A stretch of 64,000 nucleotides of DNA from Ignelater luminosus (Eukaryota > Arthropoda > Insecta > Coleoptera > Elateridae): NCBI GenBank assembly GCA_011009095.1, contig VTPC01090571.1, forward strand, positions 8,045 through 72,044, given 5' to 3'. Below are positions 1 to 12,500 of the stretch, piece by piece. The notes under the pieces were generated by a model. The model ran no database searches, was not told where the DNA came from, and saw nothing but the letters and a program-made list of their open reading frames with translations. The position numbers were made by a program, and so were the translations under genes. Within the stretch, counting starts at the first letter, position 1. Each line of letters opens with the position of its first letter.

Positions 1-939
1 ATGTTTTCAGAAGGGCATGTTTTAAAGTTATTTTGAATATTATAGGATTTCTAATGTAGAAAAAATGCTTTTATTTACTTTTCTGTTTGCAATTGTATGG
101 AAATTTTGTAATGAATAAGCTTTTCACCAGTATGAATCCATATAATATTTTAATGAATAATTTTTTATCGTTACCACGAATCAGCTGGAATGTTTCCAAA
201 CTGATTTTCAATGAGGATTTATATGTGTTGTTAGTTTTTCGCAGAAGGAATGTGGTAGTTGGAAACAATAATTCAGGAGACATTAAAAGTGTACCAAGAT
301 ATAAGTCAGTTTACATGTTGGTAGGTTGAACCCTTAAACTTCAGTGGCAAATTCAATATGTTTAAAACAGTTTTCTGGAAGTTAAATGCAAGGTTTTAAA
401 TTCCAAGCAACTGGATCTTTATGATTCATTTATGGCGACAATTTTAAATCAGCTATGAATCCCAATATCTTGCAGTGGTGCAGCTATTAGCTATTTTTTA
501 CTCTGTCAAAACTTGGTTTTCAATCCGAATCTTTTTCTACTTAACAATAATATGCTTAATTTAAACAAGCTAAACTTACTTCAATCTGAAATTTTAAAAT
601 TAAATAATCTGTACTTTTTATGTTTAGTGGGAAACGGTGTAAAGGAGGAAATAATAGATAATGCAATTAGTAAATTTTTAGTGTAGCTAAAATACAAAAA
701 ATTGAAAATGCATCAAAAATGAAGACTGGTCTGACAAAAATTTTTATGAAGCCTTTATCTATATTTTTTTACACAACTCTGATGTTAATTTCCCCAAAAG
801 AAGATTTTTTGATAATGACTGATGTTAGAAAAGATTAAGTGAATGTAGGGTATTATAAAATCAAGTTTACTGCTTAAAAATATTTTTAATCATAAAAATT
901 CATCTAATAGTGAATTCATTCTGGCATATAAAATGGGCA

Positions 940-1160
940 AAATTAGTTGTGAGAATTTACTTAAGGAAACTAAAAATAAAATAATAAACGCAGAAAATTA
1001 TAGGTGCGCAGCCTAGAATACTGTTTTTGAATTAACAAATTAACATAATAATGCCAAGAATACTACAATACATGTGAATAGGAAAATTTCAGAAGAAACC
1101 TATATTGTTGATGAATTTAATAATTGTTTTGCAAGCACCAATTGAGTTAGTAAATACAAT
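940..1160 (+). pseudogene. Possible LINE ORF2 fragment
   Basis: The frame from 943 reads MGKISCENLLKETKNKI, ...NTVFELTN, ...AKNTTIHVNRKISEETYIVDEFNNCF with two stops. It resembles the segment before the reverse-transcriptase palm in jockey-type LINEs (usually ...INxNGKxIxDxxxIAxxFNxFF). It is a weak match, by eye only. Confidence 0.4.
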
Positions 1161-1167
1161 AACTGTA

Positions 1168-1496
1168 GAGTATTCCAAAAAGATATAGTGCGTTTATGAC
1201 TTTGACTACTTAAGTATTTCACAGCGGATGCCTCATAAAAATCAACAAATACAAGTAATGGCACGTGTCACAGACGATTGGGTAAACCAAGGACCGTACT
1301 GAAATAATTTATTTTTGAACATTTTAGTTTAAAGTATTTATGAAAGTAAAACTTCTTAATACGACCCTGTGTCAATGTTAGAAAACGTCTTCACAGATAA
1401 GCGGATTAATGACACCCTGCTGTGATGAACTTGTAAAATTTACTGTAAGCTAAGTAGCAATTAAGTCATAAATGCACTATATCTTTTGGAATACTA
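1168..1496. mobile_element. TA-flanked MITE, ~330 bp
   Basis: The left arm starting at GAGTATTCCAAAAAGATATA is the inverse of the right end (TATATCTTTTGGAATACTA), with TA beside both. The arms extend about 50 bp (GTGCGTTTATGACTT). The interior has no coding. Confidence 0.75.
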
Positions 1497-1532
1497 TACT
1501 GGAATTACCATTTCATAATGAGAATGGTCAAG

Positions 1533-1688
1533 TTTCTACTGTCCTTTCGCTGACTAATGAAGCTTCTTTAAAAATTTAAACAAGTATAACTTTATCTGAT
1601 CGTAACAAGAAGGAAGTGAACAAAATCGGTTGCCATGGTAGTTGGAAACGATTTAAATTTAATTAAGAGAGTAGAAACCAACCCAATG
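1533..1688. repeat. Dispersed repeat, copy 1
   Basis: About 155 bp shared with 50121-50275: TAATGAAGCTTCTTTAAA, TTGCCATGGTA and AGAGTAGAAACCAACCCAAT occur in the same order. There is no terminal inversion, so a SINE or a piece of a larger element is possible. Confidence 0.6.
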
Positions 1689-1699
1689 TCTTTAATCAG

Positions 1700-4600
1700 T
1701 TCACTTTATTTCTGAAACCTTTCACTGAACAAGAATTACAGTTTACTGAATTAAATAAAGAACAGTTGGCTGGTATTCGGATGAGATTCCGCTCTTTTTC
1801 TAAAATGAGTTCTTATTTTTATCTTGCAGCCATTGACATTCAAATATTTGTCAGAAGTGTTTGAATATGCTTTTATTTCTACGCCACTGGTGGAATTGCC
1901 ATTTTAGCACAATTTTTCGATTCTCCAATACTTTCTATGTAAATAACATATTCGTCATTCATAGCAATATAGTCATTATTTTTCGATATTTAAAGTTGAA
2001 AATGAAGCGGCACAGTTATTTTGATATTAATGTGTATTAATTATGTCGGTGTTTTTGGGTCATAGGATTGCATTTATTACGCAAATGAAACTTTAATCCC
2101 TATTAACAGAAAAACATAATGTTATTTATTGAAATTTCTTGAAATGAATAAATGCATTCAACATTTAAAAACAAATTGTGTTATAAAACACCCTGTAACT
2201 CAGTAAGGAGCCACATTTTATCTAAGTGATTTGGGTTAAATCTTAATATTCTCCAGTTAAAATATTTCCAATTATTAATGAAACACCCTGTATAGCTCAT
2301 GATCTCACCTGAGGAGAGGGATAAGAGATTAAAAATAAAATTCTTATAGGTTCTTTAACTACTTTATTGAACTTAAATACATTCAACAGTTTTATTTATA
2401 GTCAAATATATTCATGTCTCTACAAGTACAGTGTATCAGAAATTAAAATCAAGTTTTTTTGGTTTAATGTAAATTGCCAAATCTACTTCAAATTCTATAC
2501 TTCATTTTAGTTAAGCAAATATAATAAATTGTGCTGTATTACTTAACATGCATAGATTTGACTATAAATTACTGTATGTTGAAGAATAAAAATATAATGG
2601 CGTCTTTTTATATTTTATTTATATCCAGATAGAAGGTTAAAAATAAAATCTTTCTTTTAATTACATATAATTGTGTCATTCTTGAACTATTTTGAATGTT
2701 AAAATTTATAAATATTAAAATAATACCATTAAAACTGAACAGCAGAAATATTTTAAGTTAAAAATTTATTACTGTCTTTTTCTCTTAAAACATCTTACCA
2801 CTGAGCAATTGCTTATCGCTTTTATTAAATTTTTCTGTTTGATTTTATTTAACTGTAACGTTAAAAGTAACTCTTTCTCATCTTTTCTAAGCCCTGTCAG
2901 AGTAAAAGTAGCGTTTTAGAAGAAATTAATAACGCGATGAAACGTCTGCACTCTATTAATTTTCACTATGAATGTTAAAACTTTTATATTGCAACAGATT
3001 TACTAAATTATTAATTTTTGAATGCATTCTTTTAAAATGTAATTTTTAATCTAACAAGGCAATTACATAAGAACAGTACGCAACAAAGATCTTACAAATG
3101 GACCGTGTAAATGTTTAAAGTATCAAATGTTATAATAATGGAACGTATTGATAAAATGAAAACTAATTTTTTTTTTATTTAAGAGCAATATGATGGCATA
3201 ATTTAACTATATGTAAAAAAAAAACTGATTAATATCTCATGTTGGGCACAGTTTATACAAACAAAAGATTAATAGTACAATAAATTTACAGCAGTTTTAC
3301 ATTAATAGTATGTAATTTGTCTAACAAGAATAAAAATCAACTTATACAAGAATCTTTCAAAGTTTCTTAAGATACAATTCAAAACTAAATTAACAAGTTT
3401 TAACACTAACTAACATTGTATTGGTAAAATTGTTATTGTAGAAAACCAAAATACAAAATGAAATGAAAAATTCATTTAATTTTTGCTACAAAGCAAATTA
3501 TTATTTTTCAAAAAATTATATTTTGTAGAAATCATAAAAATTAATTACATAATTTAAAAATTAATTCAACTTGTATATGTAGATTAGTTAATATAATTTT
3601 TGTTTGCTTTGATTTAAATCGTACCATAAATAAAAACAAACAAAATTTGAAGTTTTTACATATTTTTATCTTTGTTTTGTAATAATAATAATAATAATAA
3701 CAATCTAATAAGGATACTAAAGGTTTGATTTATTTAATTCGGTAATATGATTACAATACAATCTTCACTCGAGTAGTGGCTTACTTAAGATATGTCTTCT
3801 TAATCAAATATGCACAAGAAAACAACACATCATGATATTGCAGGCAACATATTTACAGCACTTTGTCTTAACTTTAATAAAATATTCTTAACATTTTAAA
3901 ACTGATAAATGGATGTTAATGGGGATTACCCCACTGAAGAGTGTTTAAGAACATGTGAACATAGCAGAATTGTATTGTGATCATATCACCGAGTTAAAAT
4001 GGAAATTAACATTTATTTATGCACAGGTTGATTAGAAACTACAAACAGAAAACTTATTTTAGGTAAACCTGAATTAAATTATTTACATAAATGGCACATT
4101 TATTACACACAGATTCAATAACATGTAATGAGAGGAACTAGTAAAAAATGTTTTATGAATTAAAAGTTGATTCTAAATACAAACTTAAAAATAGCTTATA
4201 GATACACATTATAATACAACATCTTGTTCTTAGTCTCCAATCAACCATTGCACATAAATCAATAGAATATATTACACACTGAAAAAATGTGTTCGTTATC
4301 AAACCATGAAAATCAAAGATAAATATTAATATGAAAAGCATGAACGCATATCCACTGATGACAATATAAAAAAGGAAAAAGCGGAATTAAATTATGCATC
4401 ATATTGTTACTACATATGTTAATGATAAAATGTAGAATACAAAAATAATTCTAATAATGATAACTAGTTTTATCACATGCCAATTATTTTTAGTAAATAT
4501 ATAATTTATTTCGAATGATTTTACGCTTATTTTGTTCTCATAAAATAAATATGTAGTAAGCGACATATTATGTAATTCACTTGATATCTTTATTATTTGT

Positions 4601-6080
4601 TTGGAAATTGAAATATTAAAAATTTTTGTACGTAACCTTATTTGTTTTCACGTAGAACCTTTGCATAATGACAGAATTCACTAATTGACACTACAACATC
4701 CAATATTTAATAAAAAATTGGTCCTAAAATAAAATGTAAACTTTGTGAAAAAGTATGATGAAGAAAATGTATTATGTATTAGATGCAAGATGCTAATATA
4801 TGCATGAACAGTAGGCAAGCATGACGTGTCTTAAAAGACTAATTTTGCTGTTATACCAATTTAATTCAACAACAAAAAACGGTAACAAGCAACTCCCTCT
4901 TTCAAATATTAAATTTCTTTTTTAAATAACAATCATATTAATTCTTCATAGAATTAAGTACTAATAAACAAAAATGAAATTTTTATATAACAGGGAGTTA
5001 GTAGTTATTTCCAGACACTAAATAAATAATAACATTCATGCCACAAAAGTGGACCCAGGACTATTGATTATTAATAATATCTGCATCACATTAATGATTG
5101 ATTGTCGTGTTGAATCTTATTATAGAACAGATAACAATAGTAATACGTAAGAAGTGTGATAAAAAAAATATAAATCAATACAGTTACAGCCACTAATTTT
5201 CTAAAACCAAGATCTCAGCAGTTTCTAACTTATTTTTGCCATAATAAATACAATAAAATCAAACATTAATCTTATATCAAATTTGGAAAAGCCACAACAT
5301 ATAACAACAATCTTTTGTTCTTTGCTGATAAAAAAATTATTGTATCTATTCCATTCCCATAATTTATTTGATTTGGCACCCTGCAACTCCTAACCATTCC
5401 CAATATTATAATTATCAGCAAAAAAGATTTAGATATAAATACGGATGGTAAATACATGATACATATCTCAAATTTGCAAGTATTAAATCTTTTGATCACA
5501 TCTCATATTCTAACCAATTAAAGAAAGGATAGATTTTTGTACTTTCAAAATCGATTCTCCCTATTTTATAACTTCCTTTCATCAAATTTGATTTTTTAAG
5601 TAAAGTTGGCCATTCTTTCATGACTAACCTGTACGAGATGAGTTATTTTATAAATAAAAACCTCAAGTATAAGAAAATTCCATTTCAAACTACAAAATTG
5701 CACTACACCCTTTCTTTTTTAATTATACTACCAAATATAGTTTTTAATGAACAAATAACTGGTAAATCAAATATTTTTATTTGCAATTTCATAAAAAATA
5801 TGTAAAAAAATCACAATGTGCTGTAGATGTAAAACATACTTTATTTAAATCATCTCAAATGCAAGATAATAAACAAAAATTATGGAAATACAGAAAAACA
5901 TTTTTTATATTTTTTACATCGATGTAAAAAGGAAAACAAAATAAAAAATCCAACGTACAAGATTAACATTTAATACTACATATGTTTGAGAATCTTTTAT
6001 AAGCCAGTAGGAAAAAGAGTGAAAAAGACTGTTATCTATTATGTATTATTAAAGCTACATTCATACAGTGTTATTTGTAA
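1700..6080. other. Gene-free AT-rich stretch
   Basis: I see no coding exon, RNA gene or complete element here. Single CACCCTGTA-type element ends occur near 2190 and 2285, and an (AAT)n run is at 3681-3700. The part next to 6083 may include further RhoBTB 3'UTR if a more distal poly(A) site is used. Confidence 0.5.
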
Positions 6081-6294
6081 AATTTATTATTGAATTAAAT
6101 TCATTATAACATGATAATATTAATCTTCTCTTTGCTTTTTTGTTTTGTGACACGATGTATTTTGCCCAACTGTGCGTAATGACAAACCATATAAAATGAG
6201 AGGCAGCATTTTGCGAATGCGAATAATACATGGATGATATAAGTGATAATAAAGAGTAAATGCATTTTTTCGTATAAAAGTAGTCACAGCTGCG

Positions 6295-6585
6295 TTAAAG
6301 GTGGCCAGAAAGGGCCGGGTCGGATTCGGACTTGCGTGAGAAGCACAGACAACCCGAGCTAGATTTAAGCGCATGCTTGGTCTCACGGTCACGCTCTACT
6401 AGACACTTTTGGTAATAGTCGTAGTCTTTTAAATACCAAACGGGCGGCCACCTGTGTTCCACAAGGTACGCCTGGTTGTCTGGATGCAACAAACGCAGGC
6501 TGCGAGGCGACATACGACACAACTTGTTGTAGTTGACACATAGATGATTCATACACCAATCTGCCAGTTGATGAGCATTATGTAA
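6295..6585 (-). CDS. RhoBTB: RhoBTB last coding exon
   Basis: This exon has 96 codons plus TAA (6297-6295). The acceptor TTTACAG precedes the TTA codon. It encodes the conserved C-terminal region with [29 protein letters not shown] and a basic, serine-rich tail containing [10 protein letters not shown]. The coding DNA is strikingly richer in GC than its flanks. A candidate polyadenylation signal (AATAAA on the minus strand) lies at 6083-6088, about 210 nt past the stop; others occur further on. Confidence 0.94.
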   Translation of the reverse strand, partial: LHNAHQLADWCMNHLCVNYNKLCRMSPRSLRLLHPDNQAYLVEHRWPPVWYLKDYDYYQKCLVERDRETKHALKSSSGCLCFSRKSESDPALSGHL

Positions 6586-9500
6586 CTGTAAAGAGAAAAG
6601 ATTAACATCATTGCGATTATCATTTATTATTAATACAATTGAGAATAAGGAATAATTCTCTGTTTAGAATTGTTATTCAGTATCATTTTTTGGGGGACCC
6701 TATACATATTTCATTCATGTTTTAATAACCAAATTTCTTAGTGGAACTGTGGCCTCCCAATCCATTGACCTCTCTCACTGTATTTATCTACAGAGACTTG
6801 CCAGCTAGTAAACTAATGTCATTTTTGTGTAGAAATTTAGTGATGCCATATCACCAAATAATGTCACAATTCTAGTAATAGATGGAGATTTACATAATTA
6901 TTTGTGCATGCTTTCTTAAATGACTTTTTGTGGTGTTGCGGTGGTGTCCTTTTTATAATAAGACTTCTGTAAATTTCATTGTAAAGGTTTTTGCTTGTCA
7001 TTTCAAGTTGAGATAAAAGTTGATATTATAATATCAAACTAGAAATATTATTTGTTTAGCGTAGAATCTACAAAATAATGATACCTGGTAGCTGTGGTAA
7101 TGATAAGATACTGCCGGTTACACTGTCTATATTTAGAAAAATCAAACAATATGTGGTAGTTTTGGATGGCTAAACTAACTAAAACAATATTGACAAGGTA
7201 AAATAAAGGAAGGCCAAAAAGTTTCAATTTGCATCTACCATTCTACACCTTTAATTTCCATATCAAAAAGTAGTTGATTATAGCTATGCAGAATTAAGTA
7301 ATATCACTCTTATAACTGACAAAAATAGTGCTAACTTTGTTAAAATCAAACTTAAACGTTATTACTTCAGTCTATTCTGCATAAATTTATGTGTTATATT
7401 GAGCATCGCATTTTGATCATAATTCTTACTGGCTCTTCAAGTAGGGTCTTGAGAATACAAAGAAGAATGTGTTGATGTCAGAATCAAGAAAAATTAATAA
7501 GAGACAGAGCCATCAAAGGAATGTTAAAGTATAAATTGTATTGTATACAGTGTGTCCAAGATAAGGATGCACAGCATGGGGATCTTGGAAACGGTACGAG
7601 ATACAAGATCGGTTAAATGGGATGAAAGTTGGCTATTTATAGGACCTTTATGTTGGCATTTGCAAAATCTAGATATCTTCGATAGTTTCAGAGATATTTA
7701 AAAAAAAGTAGATTTATCGATTTTCGTTATTATTTTTTCTTTCCTTTATTTGAAAAGATATCGGAAAACTAAAACCACTTTTCCATTACCACTTTTTGTT
7801 CTCTATTAAAATATGCTAACAAAATTCCTGTACAATGTTTCGGTTTCGAGTAACCATTATCAACCTCATTTTTTTAAATAGACGGAAAAACAATTGAAAA
7901 TTGTTTTGAATAGCTCTTGTTGTCATGATTCTAATAATGTAAACATGATAGGGTTATTCTGATTTCTTATGCTATAAATTAATGCATTCTGCAGTACCCT
8001 GGCCTGCATGATCACCTGATTTAACACCGTTAGATTTCTTTCCTCTGGGGTTATGTCAAGAATCATGTGCTCGACCAAACTTTTGAAGATGAACAGCAAT
8101 TATTACAGTTGATCACAGCAGCGTTCAACACAAAAAAAATCAAAACCAAAATAACCCTATCATGTTTACATAATTAGAATCGTGACAACAAGAGCTATTC
8201 AAAACAATTTTCAACTGTTTTTCCGCCTATTTAAAAAAATGAAGTTGATGATGGTTACTCGAAACCGAAATGTTGTACAGGAATCTTGTTAGCGTATTTT
8301 AATAGAGAACAAAAAGTGGCAATGGAAAAGTGGTTTTAGTTTTCCGATATCTCTTCAAATAAATAAAAGAAAAAATAATAACGAAAATCGAGAAATCTAC
8401 TTTTTTTTAAATATCTCTGAAACTATCGAAGATATCTAGATTTTGCAAACGCCAACAAAAAGGTCCTATAAATAGTCAACTTTCATCCCATTTAACCGAT
8501 GCTGTATCTCTTGCCATTTCCAAGATCCTCATGCTGTGCATCCTTATCTTGGACACACTGTATATGTTCTGAAAGTGATGAGAGAGAAATAAAGAAAAGA
8601 CTGAATCAGTAAAAGTAAGAAATAAAGAGAAAAATAGCATATAGATGGAAAGAGAATTGGAAATGAAGTCAGATTGAAAATAAAGAAGAGAGAAAAGCAA
8701 AGGAAACAAGAGAAAAAATAAGTTAAATGGAGAAAGAGATGAGAAGGAAGAACAATAAAATGAAGTAATACAAGCAAGTCAAAAACAGAATACAAAAGGG
8801 AAAAAAAAGAGGTGAAGTATATAGAGGAAAGTTGAAACAAAAATGACAAGAGGATAGTTAGTTACAAAAACATTAAAGAGAAAAACAGGAAAAATGGCAC
8901 AGATACAATGATAAAGAAAATAATTATAAAGAAAAAAAAATGGATCAAAACATAGCAAAAGAGAAAAACAAAAAAGTGAGACCGACTTATAGATCATAGG
9001 AAACTCAGAGGCCAGAGAGAAAGGAAAGGTTCAGGTAAGAGAATCAGAGAAGCACAAAAGAAGGTACCTATATGAATAAAATAAATGTTGAAGTAAAAGA
9101 AAGAATGTAAGAGAGATAGTAAAAGAAAAGAACCAAGTAAAAGTATTGTGTTACAATTGATGTGTCTGTTCGAACTTGTCATTGCAAATTTTTTAATTTC
9201 AATCACTGCTATCAGCCAAAAATAGTGTCAATAATTATTCTGGAAACTGATATTGCTTTACCACTGTTTGTTTTCAGCAACTCCCCTGAGTTTATATAAT
9301 AGATAAAACTTCTTCACTAATAATAGGACAGCGGAAATATACTCCTTTCACAGCCAAATGAGGTGAAGCTTCAAACTCAGTTTTTCTTTCTATAGATTTA
9401 TGAAGAGATGGTGGTGAATTACGAGATGACTCTTCCGATTTCCTTTCTGCTTCTAATTCTTTTCTTACTTGAGCTTGAATAGCAGCTAGAGAAGTATTAA

Positions 9501-12500
9501 ATGCAGTATCCCTTTTTTGGCTATTTAATCATGCTAAAGCTGCTTCGGCTGCATGTCTACTAGCCTGCGATGGTTCCACCCGATGTGCTGCTTTTGGTTG
9601 TGGTCTACTAGGTCCAACAACAGCCATAGAAGATTCATTTAAGACATCGACTAAGACCTGCTAATTTAAACTTTGCATCTGCTTTCTTCTTCGCAAAGAA
9701 CTTTTTAATCTTTTCGGCCATCTTTGAGGTTATACAACTTTTAGATCCTTGGAGTATGCTCTTTTGGTAATTTAAGGTTTGATACATTTGCTTTTAATTC
9801 TTCTATTGCCTTAGATGTGGTTGGTTTCATAAAACGTTCACAAATTCTTTTGCCGTACACTTTCCACGATACACAAATTAGAAATAAATTGATCGATAAA
9901 ATTAAAGAAAATTCTTTCAATAATTTCCACTGAAACTCGTCGAAACTAAGTGACACCGGCAAATTTTCATAAAATGTCAAAAAAACTACTAGACATGCAG
10001 CCGAAGCAGCTTTAGCACGATTAAATAGCCAAAAAAGGGATACTGCATAAATCTATAGAAAGAGAAACTGAGTTTGAAGCTTCACCTCATTTGGTTATGA
10101 AAGGAAGAAGTTTTATCCAAAGAAGAATGAAGGAATTTATATAATAGATCCTATAATCCTGACTTTCAGATTGTTGAGTACCTTGAACTTTTTTCAACAT
10201 TGCATTTTAAGATTTAAAGTAGCACTGCTCAACTTATTACTGTTTTGTCCATTAGATGTGAATTTACTTATATCTTCAATTGTTTTCTTAGTCAAAAGTA
10301 CAAATAAAGCTCTTTGAAAAACAAACGGATACTCTGATTATTAGTAAATGAGAGGAAGTAATTAATAAATGTGCAGAATGTACCATCAGTTAAAACAAAG
10401 CAGTTAAAATTAAATATTTCATTCAATTTGTGCTTAAAACACTACAAATTTATGGGACAACCCAATACTTTTATGCTTAAATGTGTTACTGAAAAGACCA
10501 ACGCAAAAAGAATTTAGTTAAATATTCATAGATGGAATCTTTAATCCCAAATCCAAACTAAGAAAACATCAGAAATTTTTAATGTTTCTTCAGAATTACC
10601 AGCACAAGATAATTTAAATCTCTCTTGGGTTGTCGCCATATTTTGTGCCCACTCAATAGTCAATTTTTAGCAACTTACCAGGTTATAATCAGTATATGCG
10701 GTTACTATAACCACTCGATTTTTGTGAGCGAGTGGTAATAGAGGGAAAGGTGTCATGATGCCAATTCAACAAAAGGTTGTAGAACTGAAAGAGCAGGGAA
10801 AAAAGGTGTTGTAAAGTTCATAACCTAAACCTAATTTCTTATTGCAAACAAATAGTGCACGTGTTTTAAATGTGTTTTGTTTCTTTACAATGAAAATGTC
10901 AGTGTTAATATTTTAAATCTCAAAAACTTCAAAAAGTGATACTTACATCATGTTATAACCGCTTAGCAGTAACCAATACATTTTAGCGAGATTAAATTGC
11001 TAAAGAGAGGGGATTGTGTGACCAGATGTGACTGCTGTTCAGTAACCAGGTAAGTCACTAAAAATTGACTAATGTTAGAAATGTATATGTTGACCTATAT
11101 TTCACAGCATACTATTATTTATGGACCTTGGTACAAACCTGCTTGTTTTGACCATAAAGTGCAAACTGTATTCTTGTTTAATTTTGATTAATGTAGTTTA
11201 ATGCTTCCCATAAATTATTCAAAATATTAATAAAAACATAATTTAGATGAAAATATTAATTAAAAAATAAAGCATTTTCTAAAGTAAATAAAGTGGAAAT
11301 ACCACAATAGATATTAAAACATTTTTTCACATTTCGAGAATTTATATATTGTAACTTATAAATAATTATTAAACCATACCTATACACACCCATATATTGG
11401 AATTACTAGAAAGAAATGTTTTTATTAGTTCTAAACAATAAAATCACAAAGTCATTTAACATTGAAAAAAAAATATGACAAATAGCTTTAACTTTTATGA
11501 AATTTGTTTTTCTTGTATGATTAATCACAAATATTGGCTTAATATTAAATACAACGCACAAAATGCATGACCTTTAGATTATTAAAATCCAATTTTAATT
11601 TTACAAAATTAATAACAATACCTTGACAGGCTCCAGGAGACGTAAGCACTGCTCAATGGTTTCAGATGATTGCAGTCTTTCAAGATCCTCAACAACTCGT
11701 TTCTCAACAAGATTAACAAGACGAGGTAAGCATAACCGATTACCCAACTCTAATAAATTCACACAGCGTGCTGCTGACACTGCAGGAACATCGTCAGTGT
11801 ACAGGTAGCATAGTAATTTGTGGAATGTATACTCTCGAACACCTGGGAATTCTATCTGCACAGTATTAACAGTTATTTCTGTGAAATAAAATAATTATCA
11901 AAATATTTCCATACTGACCACTTTGGCTTGGCTTTCACGAAAGTCTCCACCAAACATTGCTTTCATTACATCACAACGTGCAGCTAACATTGCCTTGTGA
12001 GCAGCACAAGCACCATCATCTAATTCAAAAACGATATCAGCAAACAATCCTTGATCTAAACAAACATCTTGCAATTTTCTTCTTAGATATGCTTCATGGT
12101 TTTCTTGTAACTGGGTTCCATCTCTAACAGTACCACCACATTGTTGCATTTCTACCAACAATACCAGAAGTTGTGATAACTCAAGGAATTCAGCAGCTTG
12201 TCGTGTTTCCTGTACAAATGAGCTAGTAAAAAGTAATGCTTGTAAAGTATTATTTGATTTTTAAAGACAAATAGTTATGGCCCATTTTAATTAATAGAAT
12301 CTGACCAATGAAAATGCTTTCATTAAAGAATTCGCAATACGCAGCTCTTTCCTAAAAGTTTCTACTTTGATATCTCTGTATAGTCTAAACCTATGATTAA
12401 CACAATTAAATGTAATCCTAAATTGCAACATTTGTTTTGTGTAACTACCTAGTTATTTATAAAATAATCATAATTATGTGAATTAAAATCTAGAAAGGAT

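Noticed and set aside
8476..9206. Several Phe/Leu/Ser-rich minus-strand frames of 70-101 codons
   Set aside because: They are explained by the purine-rich plus strand and the mariner derivative; no structured domain is visible.
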